From: Anaerofustis butyriciformans
GTDB taxonomy: Bacteria > Bacillota > Clostridia > Eubacteriales > Anaerofustaceae
DNA: 64,000 bases
Reading direction: 5' to 3'
NCBI RefSeq assembly: GCF_036289385.1
Contig: NZ_JAYFFH010000005.1
Span: 62,001-126,000 of the forward strand
Under the pieces are notes generated by a model. The model searched no databases. It was not told the origin of the DNA and was given only the letters and a program-made list of their open reading frames with translations. Numbering within the stretch: the first letter of the stretch is position 1; the number at the start of each line of letters is the position of its first letter. A program made the translations under genes and the position numbers. Below are positions 26,390 to 34,693 of the stretch, piece after piece.

Positions 26390-27127
26390 TTACTCCACAT
26401 TCCATATTTTTTCTAAACTTATACTGCTTTGTTCGATAATTTTTTTTGCATTATTCCATTTTCCAATGTCATTTTTTGAATGTGCATCACTTCCTACTGC
26501 ATACATAACGTTAATTCCTTCTTTTTCAATTGACTTAATATCTTCGGAATTTAATTTACTTTGTGTATCATTTATTTCAAGCATTATGTTATGTTTCTGT
26601 GCTTCTTTTGCAATTTTAATTATATCAACAGGACCTCTTGTATCAGGATGAGTTATCATTTTAAGAGGATATTTTCTCATTGCATTTATTATTGCATTTG
26701 TATTAATTTTAGTTTGTCTTTTTTTAAAAATACCAAACTTACAATATAAAGTATTCATTAATTGAAGGTTAAATAGTGCACTTAAATTTTTTGGTATAGA
26801 CATTAAATGGATTCCACAGTATAAAACTTCTACAATGTTTAGTAGTTCATCATCAACATCTAATTCGCCTTTTGTTGAAATTATATTTGCTTCAAGTCCC
26901 ATTATGATTTCCATGTCAGGATATTTTTCTCTCAATGAAATAATTTCATTTTTCATTTTCCTATAGGTTTCATTTGTATTGTGTTTTGCAACCATATGTC
27001 CAGGACCATGTTCGCTTATTATAATTTTTTTTATTCCTTTTTCTCTTGCCGCTAATACATTATCTTCTATTGTACCACTTCCATGAGAATATACTGTGTG
27101 GCAATGAATTTCTGCTGTAAGTTTCAT
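26390..27127 (-). CDS. PHP domain metal-dependent phosphoesterase (YcdX/histidinol-phosphatase-like)
   Basis: A 245-residue PHP-fold protein. Metal-ligand motifs are in order: EIHCHTVYSHG near the N-terminus, IISEHGPGH, IIMGLEANI, ITHPDTRGP and the C-terminal GSDAHSKND. This arrangement fits stand-alone phosphatases of the YcdX or HisK type. No his genes are nearby, so histidinol phosphatase is not assumed. Its ATG shares one base with the ispG stop (27127), so it is translationally coupled to the isoprenoid operon. Confidence 0.82.
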   Translation of the reverse strand: MKLTAEIHCHTVYSHGSGTIEDNVLAAREKGIKKIIISEHGPGHMVAKHNTNETYRKMKNEIISLREKYPDMEIIMGLEANIISTKGELDVDDELLNIVEVLYCGIHLMSIPKNLSALFNLQLMNTLYCKFGIFKKRQTKINTNAIINAMRKYPLKMITHPDTRGPVDIIKIAKEAQKHNIMLEINDTQSKLNSEDIKSIEKEGINVMYAVGSDAHSKNDIGKWNNAKKIIEQSSISLEKIWNVE

Positions 27128-28176
27128 TATTTTATTCTTTCTTCAATCCTTTCTAAGATGAAAGATGCTATTTCATTAGTTTTAATGCTTGTAATTTGTT
27201 TTCCTTTTTCAAAGAAAACAGCATTACCGTTACCACATGCAACCCCCATATCAGCTTCTTTTGCTTCTCCAGGTCCATTAACTGCACATCCCATAACAGC
27301 TACTGTAATAGGCTTTTTAATGTGCATTGTTTTTTTCTTTATCTCTTTTACAATTGATAGTGTGTCTGTCTTACATCTTCCACAAGTAGGGCAGGATACG
27401 ATTCTTACCCCTTCTTCCATTAAACCAAGACTTGTTAAAATTTCTTTTCCTACAATAACTTCATCTGAACTTTTACCTGTAAGAGAAACACGAATAGTAT
27501 CTCCTATACCTTCTTTTAGAAGTGTTCCAAGTCCAACGCTGGATCTTACTATACCAGTAAGCTCAGCACCTGCTTCCGTAACACCAAGATGAAGCGGATA
27601 GTTGTATTTTTCACTAAATAATCTGTTAGCATCTATTGTTGTTGTTACATCACTTGATTTAATTGATAATACAATATTATCATAATCAAATTCGTTAAAG
27701 TAAGATATGCTTCTATAAGCACTTTCCACTAAGGCTTCTGCTGTAGGATGTTTATATTTTTCAAGTAAATCTTTTTCAAGACTACCTGAATTTACACCGA
27801 TTCTAACAGGGATATCATAGTCTTTTAAGCATTTAACAACTTCTCTTACTTTTTCTTTGCCTCCAATATTACCTGGATTAATTCTAACCTTATGTACTCC
27901 ATTTTTGATTGCTGCAATTGCAACTTTATAATCAAAATGTATATCTGCAACAAAAGGTATATTTGTATTTTTTATTATTTCCGGAATAACTTCTGCTGCT
28001 TCCATATTTGGAATTGTTCCTCTTATTATATCGCATCCCAGCATTTCAAGGTCATTTATTTCTTTTATAATGCTTTTATAGTCTGTAGGAGGAAGTTTTA
28101 ACATAGATTGAATTAATACAGGATTTCCTCCGCCTATAACTTTATTTCCAATTTTTACTACATTAGTTTTTTTCAT
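27127..28176 (-). CDS. ispG: 4-hydroxy-3-methylbut-2-enyl diphosphate synthase
   Basis: Reductive ring-opening of MEcPP in the MEP isoprenoid pathway, using a 4Fe-4S cluster. The N-terminal TIM barrel has the characteristic VKIGNKVIGGGNPVLIQSML and VADIHFDYKVAI; cluster cysteines are in SCPTCGRC and VMGCAVNGPGEA. Length of 349 residues fits the bacterial two-domain class. It is 12 bases downstream of rseP. Together with uppS this operon links isoprenoid precursor supply to undecaprenyl carrier synthesis. Confidence 0.96.
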   Translation of the reverse strand: MKKTNVVKIGNKVIGGGNPVLIQSMLKLPPTDYKSIIKEINDLEMLGCDIIRGTIPNMEAAEVIPEIIKNTNIPFVADIHFDYKVAIAAIKNGVHKVRINPGNIGGKEKVREVVKCLKDYDIPVRIGVNSGSLEKDLLEKYKHPTAEALVESAYRSISYFNEFDYDNIVLSIKSSDVTTTIDANRLFSEKYNYPLHLGVTEAGAELTGIVRSSVGLGTLLKEGIGDTIRVSLTGKSSDEVIVGKEILTSLGLMEEGVRIVSCPTCGRCKTDTLSIVKEIKKKTMHIKKPITVAVMGCAVNGPGEAKEADMGVACGNGNAVFFEKGKQITSIKTNEIASFILERIEERIK

Positions 28177-28188
28177 TTTATAACTCTC

Positions 28189-29214
28189 CTAAAAAAGTTT
28201 TATTACGTCCTGTACAGCTACAAATACCGCAAGTGCCATTAAAAGAATAAATCCAATGAAATGAATAGTTCCTTCTTTTTCACGATTAATAGGGGACCCT
28301 TTTATCATTTCTATAATACAAAATAGGATTCTGCTTCCATCTAAGGCTGGTATTGGAAGTAAATTAAATATACCAATGTTTATTGCTAGAAGTGCTGTAA
28401 TGTTTAACACAATTATGCTACCCATACTCATTGCCTGATTTACAATTGTTGCAACTCCTATAGGACCCGATAATTGGTTAATTCCTATAGCTCCTCTAAT
28501 TAAACTTATAATAGCTTCAAATGTTAAATAAATATAAGTAAAGAATGCTTTAAAAGCATTTGTAATTGTTCCTATAAAGCTTCTTGAATATTCAGGAGTA
28601 ATTCCTATTTTATATGAATTAGTTGACTTATCTAAAGTTGGAGTAATTGTAGTTTGTTTTGTCTGGTTATCAGATGTTTTATAAGTTACATTTATTTTTT
28701 TACCATTTGATGATGTAATTTCATTTGAAAGATCTTCCCAACTATTTATATTTGTATCTTCTATTTTTACAATGGTATCTCCGGCTTTAAGTCCAGAAGT
28801 ATATGCAGGAGAATTTTCAAGTACGTTTGATATTGTTGTTGTAGGTTCTGTACCTGCCATAGCGTATACAATCATTAAAATTATGATTGCCGTAATTAAA
28901 TTCATAAAAGCGCCTGCAGCTAAAACTAAAATACGTTTAAAAGGGGAAATAGAATTTAATGAGCCTTCTCCAAGTTCATTTTCATCTTCATCTTCTCCAT
29001 ACATTTTGCAGTACCCGCCAACAGGGAAAAGTCTTAAAGAATAAAGCGTTTCATCTTTTCCTTTTCTTTTAAAAAGAAGTGGTCCCATCCCAATAGAAAA
29101 TTCTTCTACGATGACACCACATTTTTTTGCCACAATAAAGTGACCGAATTCATGAGTTGTTATTAATACCCCAAATATAATCAGGGTGCAAATAATTGAT
29201 AATAATATGCTCAA
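28189..29214 (-). CDS. rseP: Site-2 zinc metalloprotease, RseP/RasP (M50)
   Basis: An intramembrane protease that cleaves anti-sigma factors, signal-peptide remnants or FtsL in relatives. The zinc motif HEFGHF lies in the first membrane segment (about residue 21), a PDZ domain follows (about 120-200, SPAYTSGLKAGDTIVKIEDT), and the second metal-binding region is NLLPIPALDGSRI near residue 290. Length of 341 residues is slightly short, consistent with one PDZ domain. It directly follows cdsA with 12 bases between; dxr, usually found here, is absent. Confidence 0.94.
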   Translation of the reverse strand: MSILLSIICTLIIFGVLITTHEFGHFIVAKKCGVIVEEFSIGMGPLLFKRKGKDETLYSLRLFPVGGYCKMYGEDEDENELGEGSLNSISPFKRILVLAAGAFMNLITAIIILMIVYAMAGTEPTTTISNVLENSPAYTSGLKAGDTIVKIEDTNINSWEDLSNEITSSNGKKINVTYKTSDNQTKQTTITPTLDKSTNSYKIGITPEYSRSFIGTITNAFKAFFTYIYLTFEAIISLIRGAIGINQLSGPIGVATIVNQAMSMGSIIVLNITALLAINIGIFNLLPIPALDGSRILFCIIEMIKGSPINREKEGTIHFIGFILLMALAVFVAVQDVIKLF

Positions 29215-29226
29215 ATTAATCGTCTC

Positions 29227-30048
29227 CTAAAAAGTAAGTATATTTATAACAATATATACATAAAAGAACGTTCCAGCAAGTGAAAAAAGCATTCCGTCAA
29301 TTCTATCAAGTATCCCACCATGTCCCGGAATTAATTTGCCATAATCTTTAACACCGAAAGTTCTTTTTATCATTGATGCAGTTAAATCACCAAATTGACA
29401 AAGTATACTATCTATTATTGCCATTATTATAAAGTCTATTAAAAAAAGATCAAGAATATTATATTTTGTATAAATGAAATATAATATTATTCCTGCAATA
29501 ATACCAAATATTAATCCATAAACGCTGCCTTCAATACTTTTTTTAGGACTTATGGCAGGACAAAGTTTATGCTTGCCAAATTTAACTCCAAAAAGATAAG
29601 CAAAGGAATCTGTTGCAACTGCGATTAAAATTGCAAAAATAATAAGCGCTAATCCTTGGTTATTTGGTAGATAGTTAAGCATTATAACCATAAATGAAAG
29701 TATTAGCGATATATATATTATCCCGAAAACAGAGTAAATCGTAGTTTCTGAATGATATTTTTTATTTAGTATATTATTGATTGTAATAAGTATTACAATA
29801 ATAGGTAGAACAGGAACCAATAATGCTGGCATAATAGCCGAAAAGAACATCATTATAGTTCCAAGCAGAATATAAATTATTTTAGATAATTCTAAATGTT
29901 TTCCGTTATTGTCAACTACATTGATATATTCATATAATGCTATTACATTTACAATAAAACCTAAAGCCAAAAATGCTTTATTTCCTATTATTGTTGCAAT
30001 AATTAGTAATAATATTAATGCAGCGGCACTTATTATTCTTTTTGTCAA
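29227..30048 (-). CDS. cdsA: Phosphatidate cytidylyltransferase
   Basis: Forms CDP-diacylglycerol from CTP and phosphatidate for phospholipid synthesis. It has about eight membrane segments, and the C-terminal signature is present as CQFGDLTASMIKRTFGVKD followed by PGHGGILDRIDG. Length of 273 residues is standard. It begins two bases beyond the uppS stop. Confidence 0.95.
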   Translation of the reverse strand: MTKRIISAAALILLLIIATIIGNKAFLALGFIVNVIALYEYINVVDNNGKHLELSKIIYILLGTIMMFFSAIMPALLVPVLPIIVILITINNILNKKYHSETTIYSVFGIIYISLILSFMVIMLNYLPNNQGLALIIFAILIAVATDSFAYLFGVKFGKHKLCPAISPKKSIEGSVYGLIFGIIAGIILYFIYTKYNILDLFLIDFIIMAIIDSILCQFGDLTASMIKRTFGVKDYGKLIPGHGGILDRIDGMLFSLAGTFFYVYIVINILTF

Positions 30049-30049
30049 T

Positions 30050-30766
30050 TTATTTCACCAATCCTCCAAATCTTCTTTCTTTATGTTGGAAAGAGTAAAT
30101 GGCTTTATGTAATTCTTCTACATTAAAATTAGGCCAAAGTACATCACAAAAATATAACTCACTATATGCAATCTGCCATAATAGGAAGTTACTTATTCTG
30201 ATATCTCCGCCTGTTCTTATTAATAAATCAATGTCTGTATTTTCGTTATTATATAAATATTTGCTGAATAATTCTTCTGTAATATCTTCAGCGTTGATTC
30301 CCTCTTCTATTATTTTCTTTGTAGCATTTACTATTTCTTTTCTACCACCGTAGTTAAGGGCAATATGGACATGAAGTCCCGTACCATTTTTTGTTCTTTC
30401 AATTGTGTCTTTCATGCTGTTTAATGTTTTCTCAGGTAGAGATTCAATATCCCCTATGAAGTCCATTTTAACATTTTCCTTAACTAAATCATCGGTTTCT
30501 TTATTTAGATACTCGATAACAAGGTTCATAATAGTATTAATTTCATCTTTTGGTCTTTTCCAGTTTTCCGTAGAGAATGCATATAAAGTAAGATGTTTTA
30601 TATTTAAATTATTTACTTCTTTTATTATATCTTTTACGGTTTTGGCACCAAATTTATGACCAAAACTTCTAATTTTACCTTGTTGTTTTGCCCACCTACC
30701 ATTGCCATCCATAATAATGGCAAGGTGGGTAGGCATATTGTTTTTATCTAATTCAAAATTATCCAT
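30050..30766 (-). CDS. uppS: Undecaprenyl diphosphate synthase
   Basis: cis-Prenyltransferase that builds the C55 carrier from FPP and IPP. The catalytic Asp20 lies in IIMDGNGRWAKQQG; LYAFSTENWKRP, LNYGGRKEIV and RTGGDIRISNFLLWQIAYSE are the further conserved regions. Length of 238 residues is typical. Its product feeds the glycan locus at 1955-18193 and peptidoglycan synthesis. Confidence 0.96.
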   Translation of the reverse strand: MDNFELDKNNMPTHLAIIMDGNGRWAKQQGKIRSFGHKFGAKTVKDIIKEVNNLNIKHLTLYAFSTENWKRPKDEINTIMNLVIEYLNKETDDLVKENVKMDFIGDIESLPEKTLNSMKDTIERTKNGTGLHVHIALNYGGRKEIVNATKKIIEEGINAEDITEELFSKYLYNNENTDIDLLIRTGGDIRISNFLLWQIAYSELYFCDVLWPNFNVEELHKAIYSFQHKERRFGGLVK

Positions 30767-30794
30767 TTTATGTTTTCCTTAAATAAATAATTAA

Positions 30795-31352
30795 TTATAT
30801 TGTTGTAATTTCTTTTTCTTTTGCTTTGATTTTTACGTCAATTTCTTTAACGTATTCATCTGTTAATTTTTGAATGTCATCTTCAAAGTCTTTTAATCCG
30901 TCTTCTGTTATATCACCATTTTTTTGTGCTGCTTTTAAGTCATGTATAGCATTTCTTCTGATATTTCTTACTGCAACTTTTGCGTTTTCTCCTTCTTTTT
31001 GAGCAAGTTTGCAAAGTTCTTTTCTTCTTTCTTCTGTTAATTGAGGAATAGAAAGTCTTATAACTTTTCCATCATTTGAAGGATTTAAACCTAAATCAGA
31101 ATTCATTATTGCTTTTTCGATTAATTTTAGTGCAGATTGATCCCAAGGTTGAACTGTTAAAGTTCTTGGTTCTGGAGCAGAAATACTTGCCATTTGGTTT
31201 ACTGGTGTTGGGCTTCCATAATAGTCAACTACAATTCTGTCTAACATTGCAGGGTTTGCTCTTCCTGCTCTTAATGCATTTAAGTTTGATTGTAAATTTT
31301 CAACTGCTTTAGTCATTTTTTCTTTTGTTTGGGCTTTTATTTCGTTACTCAT
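30795..31352 (-). CDS. frr: Ribosome recycling factor
   Basis: Splits post-termination ribosomes with EF-G. The 185-residue sequence shows LRAGRANPAMLDRIVVDYYG, the hinge region PWDQSALKLIEKAI and the C-terminal KKNGDITEDGLKDFEDDIQK-like helix with a VKEIDVKIKAKEKEI end. It lies 12 bases downstream of pyrH, as usual. Confidence 0.96.
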   Translation of the reverse strand: MSNEIKAQTKEKMTKAVENLQSNLNALRAGRANPAMLDRIVVDYYGSPTPVNQMASISAPEPRTLTVQPWDQSALKLIEKAIMNSDLGLNPSNDGKVIRLSIPQLTEERRKELCKLAQKEGENAKVAVRNIRRNAIHDLKAAQKNGDITEDGLKDFEDDIQKLTDEYVKEIDVKIKAKEKEITTI

Positions 31353-31364
31353 TTTTTTTCTCCT

Positions 31365-32069
31365 TTATTTTATTATTGTACCGATTTTTTCTCCACATAC
31401 TACTTTTTCTATATTTTCAGGTGGATCTATTGCAAATATAAGTAATGGAATATCATTGTCCATACAAAGTGATGCTGCTGTTGAGTCAATAACTTTTAAT
31501 CCTTGATCTAAAATATCAAGATAAGTTAATTCGTCATATTTTATTGCATCATCATATAAATTAGGGTCTTTATTGTAAACACCATCTATGTTCTTTGCAG
31601 ATAAAATAGCTTCAGCTTCTATTTCTGCAGCTCTTAGAGATGCTGCTGTATCTGTTGAGAAGAATGGATTACCTGTTCCTGATGCAAAGATTACTATTCT
31701 TCCTTTTTCTAAATGTCTTATTGCTCTTCTTCTGATATAGCTTTCAGATATTTGTCTCATTTCTATTGCACTTTGAACTCTTACTTGTAGATCTAATTGT
31801 TCAAGGCTGTCTTGAAGAGCTAATGCATTCATTACAGTTGCAAGCATACCTATATAATCAGCAGTTGCTCTGTCCATGCCTTCGCCTGTTCTTCCTCTCC
31901 AGAAGTTTCCTCCTCCAACAACGATGGCAATTTCAACTCCCATGTCGTGACATTTTTTTATATGTTCGCTTATTTTATTTATAACAGATGTGTTTAAACC
32001 AAATCTCTTATCTCCGGCAAGAGCTTCGCCGCTTACTTTCAATATAATTCTTTTGTATTTAGGTTCCAT
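31365..32069 (-). CDS. pyrH: UMP kinase
   Basis: Phosphorylates UMP to UDP, the precursor of all UDP sugars. It is an amino acid kinase-fold protein of 234 residues with ILKVSGEALAG, AIVVGGGNFWRGR, ATADYIGMLATVMNALALQ and the C-terminal VIDSTAASLCMDN. It heads the minus-strand unit pyrH-frr-uppS-cdsA-rseP-ispG-PHP-GNAT, with its own promoter between it and the tsf terminator. Confidence 0.96.
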   Translation of the reverse strand: MEPKYKRIILKVSGEALAGDKRFGLNTSVINKISEHIKKCHDMGVEIAIVVGGGNFWRGRTGEGMDRATADYIGMLATVMNALALQDSLEQLDLQVRVQSAIEMRQISESYIRRRAIRHLEKGRIVIFASGTGNPFFSTDTAASLRAAEIEAEAILSAKNIDGVYNKDPNLYDDAIKYDELTYLDILDQGLKVIDSTAASLCMDNDIPLLIFAIDPPENIEKVVCGEKIGTIIK

Positions 32070-32107
32070 AAAATACTCCTATCTATCATTTATCTTTTTC
32101 TTTATAT

Positions 32108-32136
32108 ATAATACAATATTTACTTAAATAAAACAA
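32108..32136 (-). promoter_or_regulatory. Probable sigma-A promoter of the pyrH operon
   Basis: Minus strand TTGTTT (32136-32131), a 17-base spacer and TATTAT (32113-32108). It lies between the tsf terminator and the pyrH start, so the long operon need not depend on readthrough from rpsB-tsf. Confidence 0.6.
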
Positions 32137-32137
32137 T

Positions 32138-32173
32138 AAAAAAAGAACACAACTGAATTAATTGTGTTCTTTT
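32138..32173 (-). terminator. Terminator after tsf
   Basis: AAAAGAACACAA (32141-32152) pairs with TTGTGTTCTTTT (32162-32173) around a 9-base loop; the minus strand continues into a U-rich run. Confidence 0.88.
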
Positions 32174-32182
32174 AAATGTTAA

Positions 32183-33091
32183 TTATTCACCTAATTGTTT
32201 TTGAATTTCTTCAGCAAAGTTTTCTTCTTTCTTTTCAAGACCTTCGCCTGTTTCAAAACGAACGATTTTGTTAATTTTAATGTTTGCACCGGCTTGAGCG
32301 ATGTATTTTTCAACTGTTAAATCAGGATCTTGAACATATGCTTGATCAAGAAGACAAACTTCCTTAAGTTCTTTATTTAAACGTCCTGTAATCATTTTTT
32401 CAATGATATTGTCAGGTTTTTCAGGATGTTCTGTTTTTGCTTGGTGAAGTAAAATTTCTTTTTCTGATTCAATATAGTCGCTAGGAACTTCTTCTCTTGA
32501 AACATATTTAGGATTCATAGCTGCAACTTGCATAGCAACATTTCTAAGACAAGTTTTAACAGCATCGTTTACTTCATCACAGTCTGCTTCTACAACAGCA
32601 CCGATTTTTCCGTTTCCGTGAATGTAAGCAGCAACGCATCCGTTACTTACGATTTTTTCAAATCTTCTGATGTTTAAGTTTTCACCAATAACTGCAATTT
32701 TTTCGTTTAAAGCTTCTTTTACAGTTTTTCCTGCTTCTTTTGTCCATGATTCAGCTAAGAAAGCATCTAAATCTTTAGCATCGCTTACTAAAACTTGTTC
32801 AGCAACATCTTCAACAAAGTTTTGGAAGTCTTCGTTTTTAGCAACGAAGTCTGTTTCTGAGTTTACTTCAACGATACCAGCAACTTTATCGTCTTTAACT
32901 ACTACTTTTACAGCACCTTCAGCAGCGATTCTTCCTGCTTTTTTGCTTGCAGCAGCAAGACCTTTTTCTCTTAAATTTACGATGGCTTTTTCGATATCAC
33001 CGTCTGTTTCAACAAGTGCTTTTTTGCAGTCCATCATACCAACGCCTGTTTTTTCTCTAAGTTCTTTAATAAGTTTAGTTGTAATTGCCAT
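32183..33091 (-). CDS. tsf: Elongation factor Ts
   Basis: Nucleotide exchange factor for EF-Tu. The N-terminal UBA-like domain shows LREKTGVGMMDCKKALVETDGD-type sequence, followed by VEVNSETDFVAKNEDF and the dimerisation domain with VAMQVAAMNPKYVSREEVP. Length of 302 residues is standard. It follows rpsB by 21 bases, the near-universal rpsB-tsf order. Confidence 0.97.
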   Translation of the reverse strand: MAITTKLIKELREKTGVGMMDCKKALVETDGDIEKAIVNLREKGLAAASKKAGRIAAEGAVKVVVKDDKVAGIVEVNSETDFVAKNEDFQNFVEDVAEQVLVSDAKDLDAFLAESWTKEAGKTVKEALNEKIAVIGENLNIRRFEKIVSNGCVAAYIHGNGKIGAVVEADCDEVNDAVKTCLRNVAMQVAAMNPKYVSREEVPSDYIESEKEILLHQAKTEHPEKPDNIIEKMITGRLNKELKEVCLLDQAYVQDPDLTVEKYIAQAGANIKINKIVRFETGEGLEKKEENFAEEIQKQLGE

Positions 33092-33112
33092 AATTATATC
33101 CCCTTGATAATA

Positions 33113-33847
33113 TTATTCTTCAACTTTTGTTGTAGCTTCTTCAACTACAGCATCTTCCATTTGTTCGCCTTGTTTTCCTTCTAAAATAGCATTAGCAATA
33201 GTAGAAGCGATTAATGATACGGCTCTGATAGCATCATCGTTACCTGGAATTGGGTAATCAATTTCATCAGGATCACAGTTTGTATCAACAATAGCGATAA
33301 TTGGAATATTAAGTTTTTTAGCTTCTGAAATAGCAATTCTTTCTTTTTTAGGGTCGATTACGAATAATGCTGATGGAAGTTTTTCCATGTTTTTAATTCC
33401 GCCTAGGAATTTTTCAAGTTTATCTCTTTGGTTTTTAAGTAAGATAACTTCTTTTTTAGGAAGTACATCAAAAGTACCGTCTTCTTCCATTTGATTTAAT
33501 TCGTGTAATTTTTTAATTCTTTTAGAAATAGTTTGGAAGTTTGTAAGTGTACCACCTAACCATCTTTGGTTAATGAAGTGACTTCCACTTTTAATTGCTT
33601 CAGTTTGAATAGCTTCTTGAGCTTGTTTTTTAGTTCCGATGAATAAGATTTCTCCGCCTTCTTCAGCGATTTCTCTTGCAAATTTGCAAGCATCGTCAAC
33701 TAATCCTACTGTTTGTTGTAAGTCAATGATATAAATACCATTTCTTTCTGTGAAGATGTATTTTTTCATTTTTGGATTCCATCTTCTTGTTTGATGTCCG
33801 AATTGAACACCAGCTTCTAATAATTGTTTCATTTGAATGTAACTCAT
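33113..33847 (-). CDS. rpsB: 30S ribosomal protein S2
   Basis: Small-subunit protein of 244 residues with MSYIQMKQLLEAGVQFGHQTRRWNPKM at its start (split here as MSYIQMKQL then EAGVQFGHQTRRWNPKM), QRWLGGTLTNFQTI and VDTNCDPDEIDYPIPGNDDA. ATG 33847 is chosen because AAGGAGG (33861-33855) lies 7 bases upstream; an in-frame upstream ATG at 33883 would add 12 residues not found in the family. It ends in an acidic tail and leads the rpsB-tsf pair. Confidence 0.97.
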   Translation of the reverse strand: MSYIQMKQLLEAGVQFGHQTRRWNPKMKKYIFTERNGIYIIDLQQTVGLVDDACKFAREIAEEGGEILFIGTKKQAQEAIQTEAIKSGSHFINQRWLGGTLTNFQTISKRIKKLHELNQMEEDGTFDVLPKKEVILLKNQRDKLEKFLGGIKNMEKLPSALFVIDPKKERIAISEAKKLNIPIIAIVDTNCDPDEIDYPIPGNDDAIRAVSLIASTIANAILEGKQGEQMEDAVVEEATTKVEE

Positions 33848-33910
33848 TCTTTTTCCTCCTTGGTTTTTTCCTTGATATGCCAATTCAGCTCATAAATGAG
33901 AACCAAAGAA

Positions 33911-33939
33911 TTTAAAGCATATCTGTGATTTTTTGTCAA
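33911..33939 (-). promoter_or_regulatory. Sigma-A promoter of rpsB-tsf
   Basis: Minus strand perfect TTGACA (33939-33934), a 17-base spacer and TTTAAA (33916-33911) preceded by TGC, an extended -10. The start would be near 33904. The remaining divergent intergenic sequence, to 34116, is AT-rich with no other feature seen except a small CTCATAAATGAG inverted repeat at 33889-33900 in the leader. Confidence 0.72.
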
Positions 33940-34116
33940 CCTTGTTTATGATATCATAAGGGCATTTTATATGCAAGATAATATATGTATTTTTTTATAT
34001 TTTTTTACCTAAAATTAAGTCTGTAAAGGCTTTTGAGGTGATTTTTAACTTAAATATTTATTTTTAACTTATTAATTGTTTAATCATATAAAAAATTAAA
34101 GTTCATATATTTTAGT

Positions 34117-34653
34117 ATGAAAAAAAGAAGAACATTAAAAAGTATAATTTATTTATTATTAATTATTTTCATAGGTCTTGTTATTTTTACATTTGTTTTT
34201 AACGGAATGTCATTTTCTGTTTCAAACATGGATTCAAATGTTCCTTATAACATAAAAGACTTGTTAAAGAAAGATTATGGGAAAAGTAAATATTATCTAT
34301 CAAAAGGAGGAGTAAGTATAGATATAGAAAGGGTGTTAAATGAAAATTATTTTATTACTTATTCTTGGATGAGTGGAAATAAAAGCTCTTTTTATGTAGT
34401 TTTTTTAGTAGAAAACCAAAATAAAAATCCCATAAGTAATCATAAAATTAATAATTTAAAAGTTGTTGATAATCTTGGAATGGAATATAAACCCATAAAC
34501 TTTTATTTTGATGATTATCCTGTTGATGAGCCTTTAAAATATAAAGAAACTTTGAATTTTAGATTCCTTCCTTTTAATGAAAATGTAAAAAGTATTACAA
34601 TATCTTTTAATTATAATGGAAATGATTTTGTTTTTAAAAACATTCCAATATAA
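34117..34653 (+). CDS. Membrane-anchored protein of unknown function
   Basis: A 178-residue protein not recognised. A basic start (MKKRRTLKS) and one hydrophobic segment (about residues 8-30, IIYLLLIIFIGLVIFTFVF) suggest a type II anchor or uncleaved signal. The remainder is predicted beta-rich and extracytoplasmic, ending in a likely beta-sandwich pattern (KESLNFRFLPF-like, ITISFNYNGNDFVF), loosely reminiscent of DUF4352-type domains. No clear ribosome binding site precedes ATG 34117, which weakens start assignment. It is convergent with comM and has its own terminator. Confidence 0.55.
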   Translation: MKKRRTLKSIIYLLLIIFIGLVIFTFVFNGMSFSVSNMDSNVPYNIKDLLKKDYGKSKYYLSKGGVSIDIERVLNENYFITYSWMSGNKSSFYVVFLVENQNKNPISNHKINNLKVVDNLGMEYKPINFYFDDYPVDEPLKYKETLNFRFLPFNENVKSITISFNYNGNDFVFKNIPI

Positions 34654-34680
34654 AAAGCAGTATATTTTATACTGCTTTTT
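34652..34680. terminator. Bidirectional terminator before comM end
   Basis: AAAAAGCAGTATA (34652-34664) pairs perfectly with TATACTGCTTTTT (34668-34680) around loop TTT. Confidence 0.88.
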
Positions 34681-34693
34681 ATGATAAAACAAC

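Noticed and set aside
33857..33909. Pairing of UCUUUGGUU with AACCAAGGA that would hide the rpsB ribosome binding site
   Set aside because: The predicted transcript start from the promoter at 33911-33939 falls near 33904, inside the first arm, leaving only about four pairs. The hairpin is therefore probably not formed in the mRNA.
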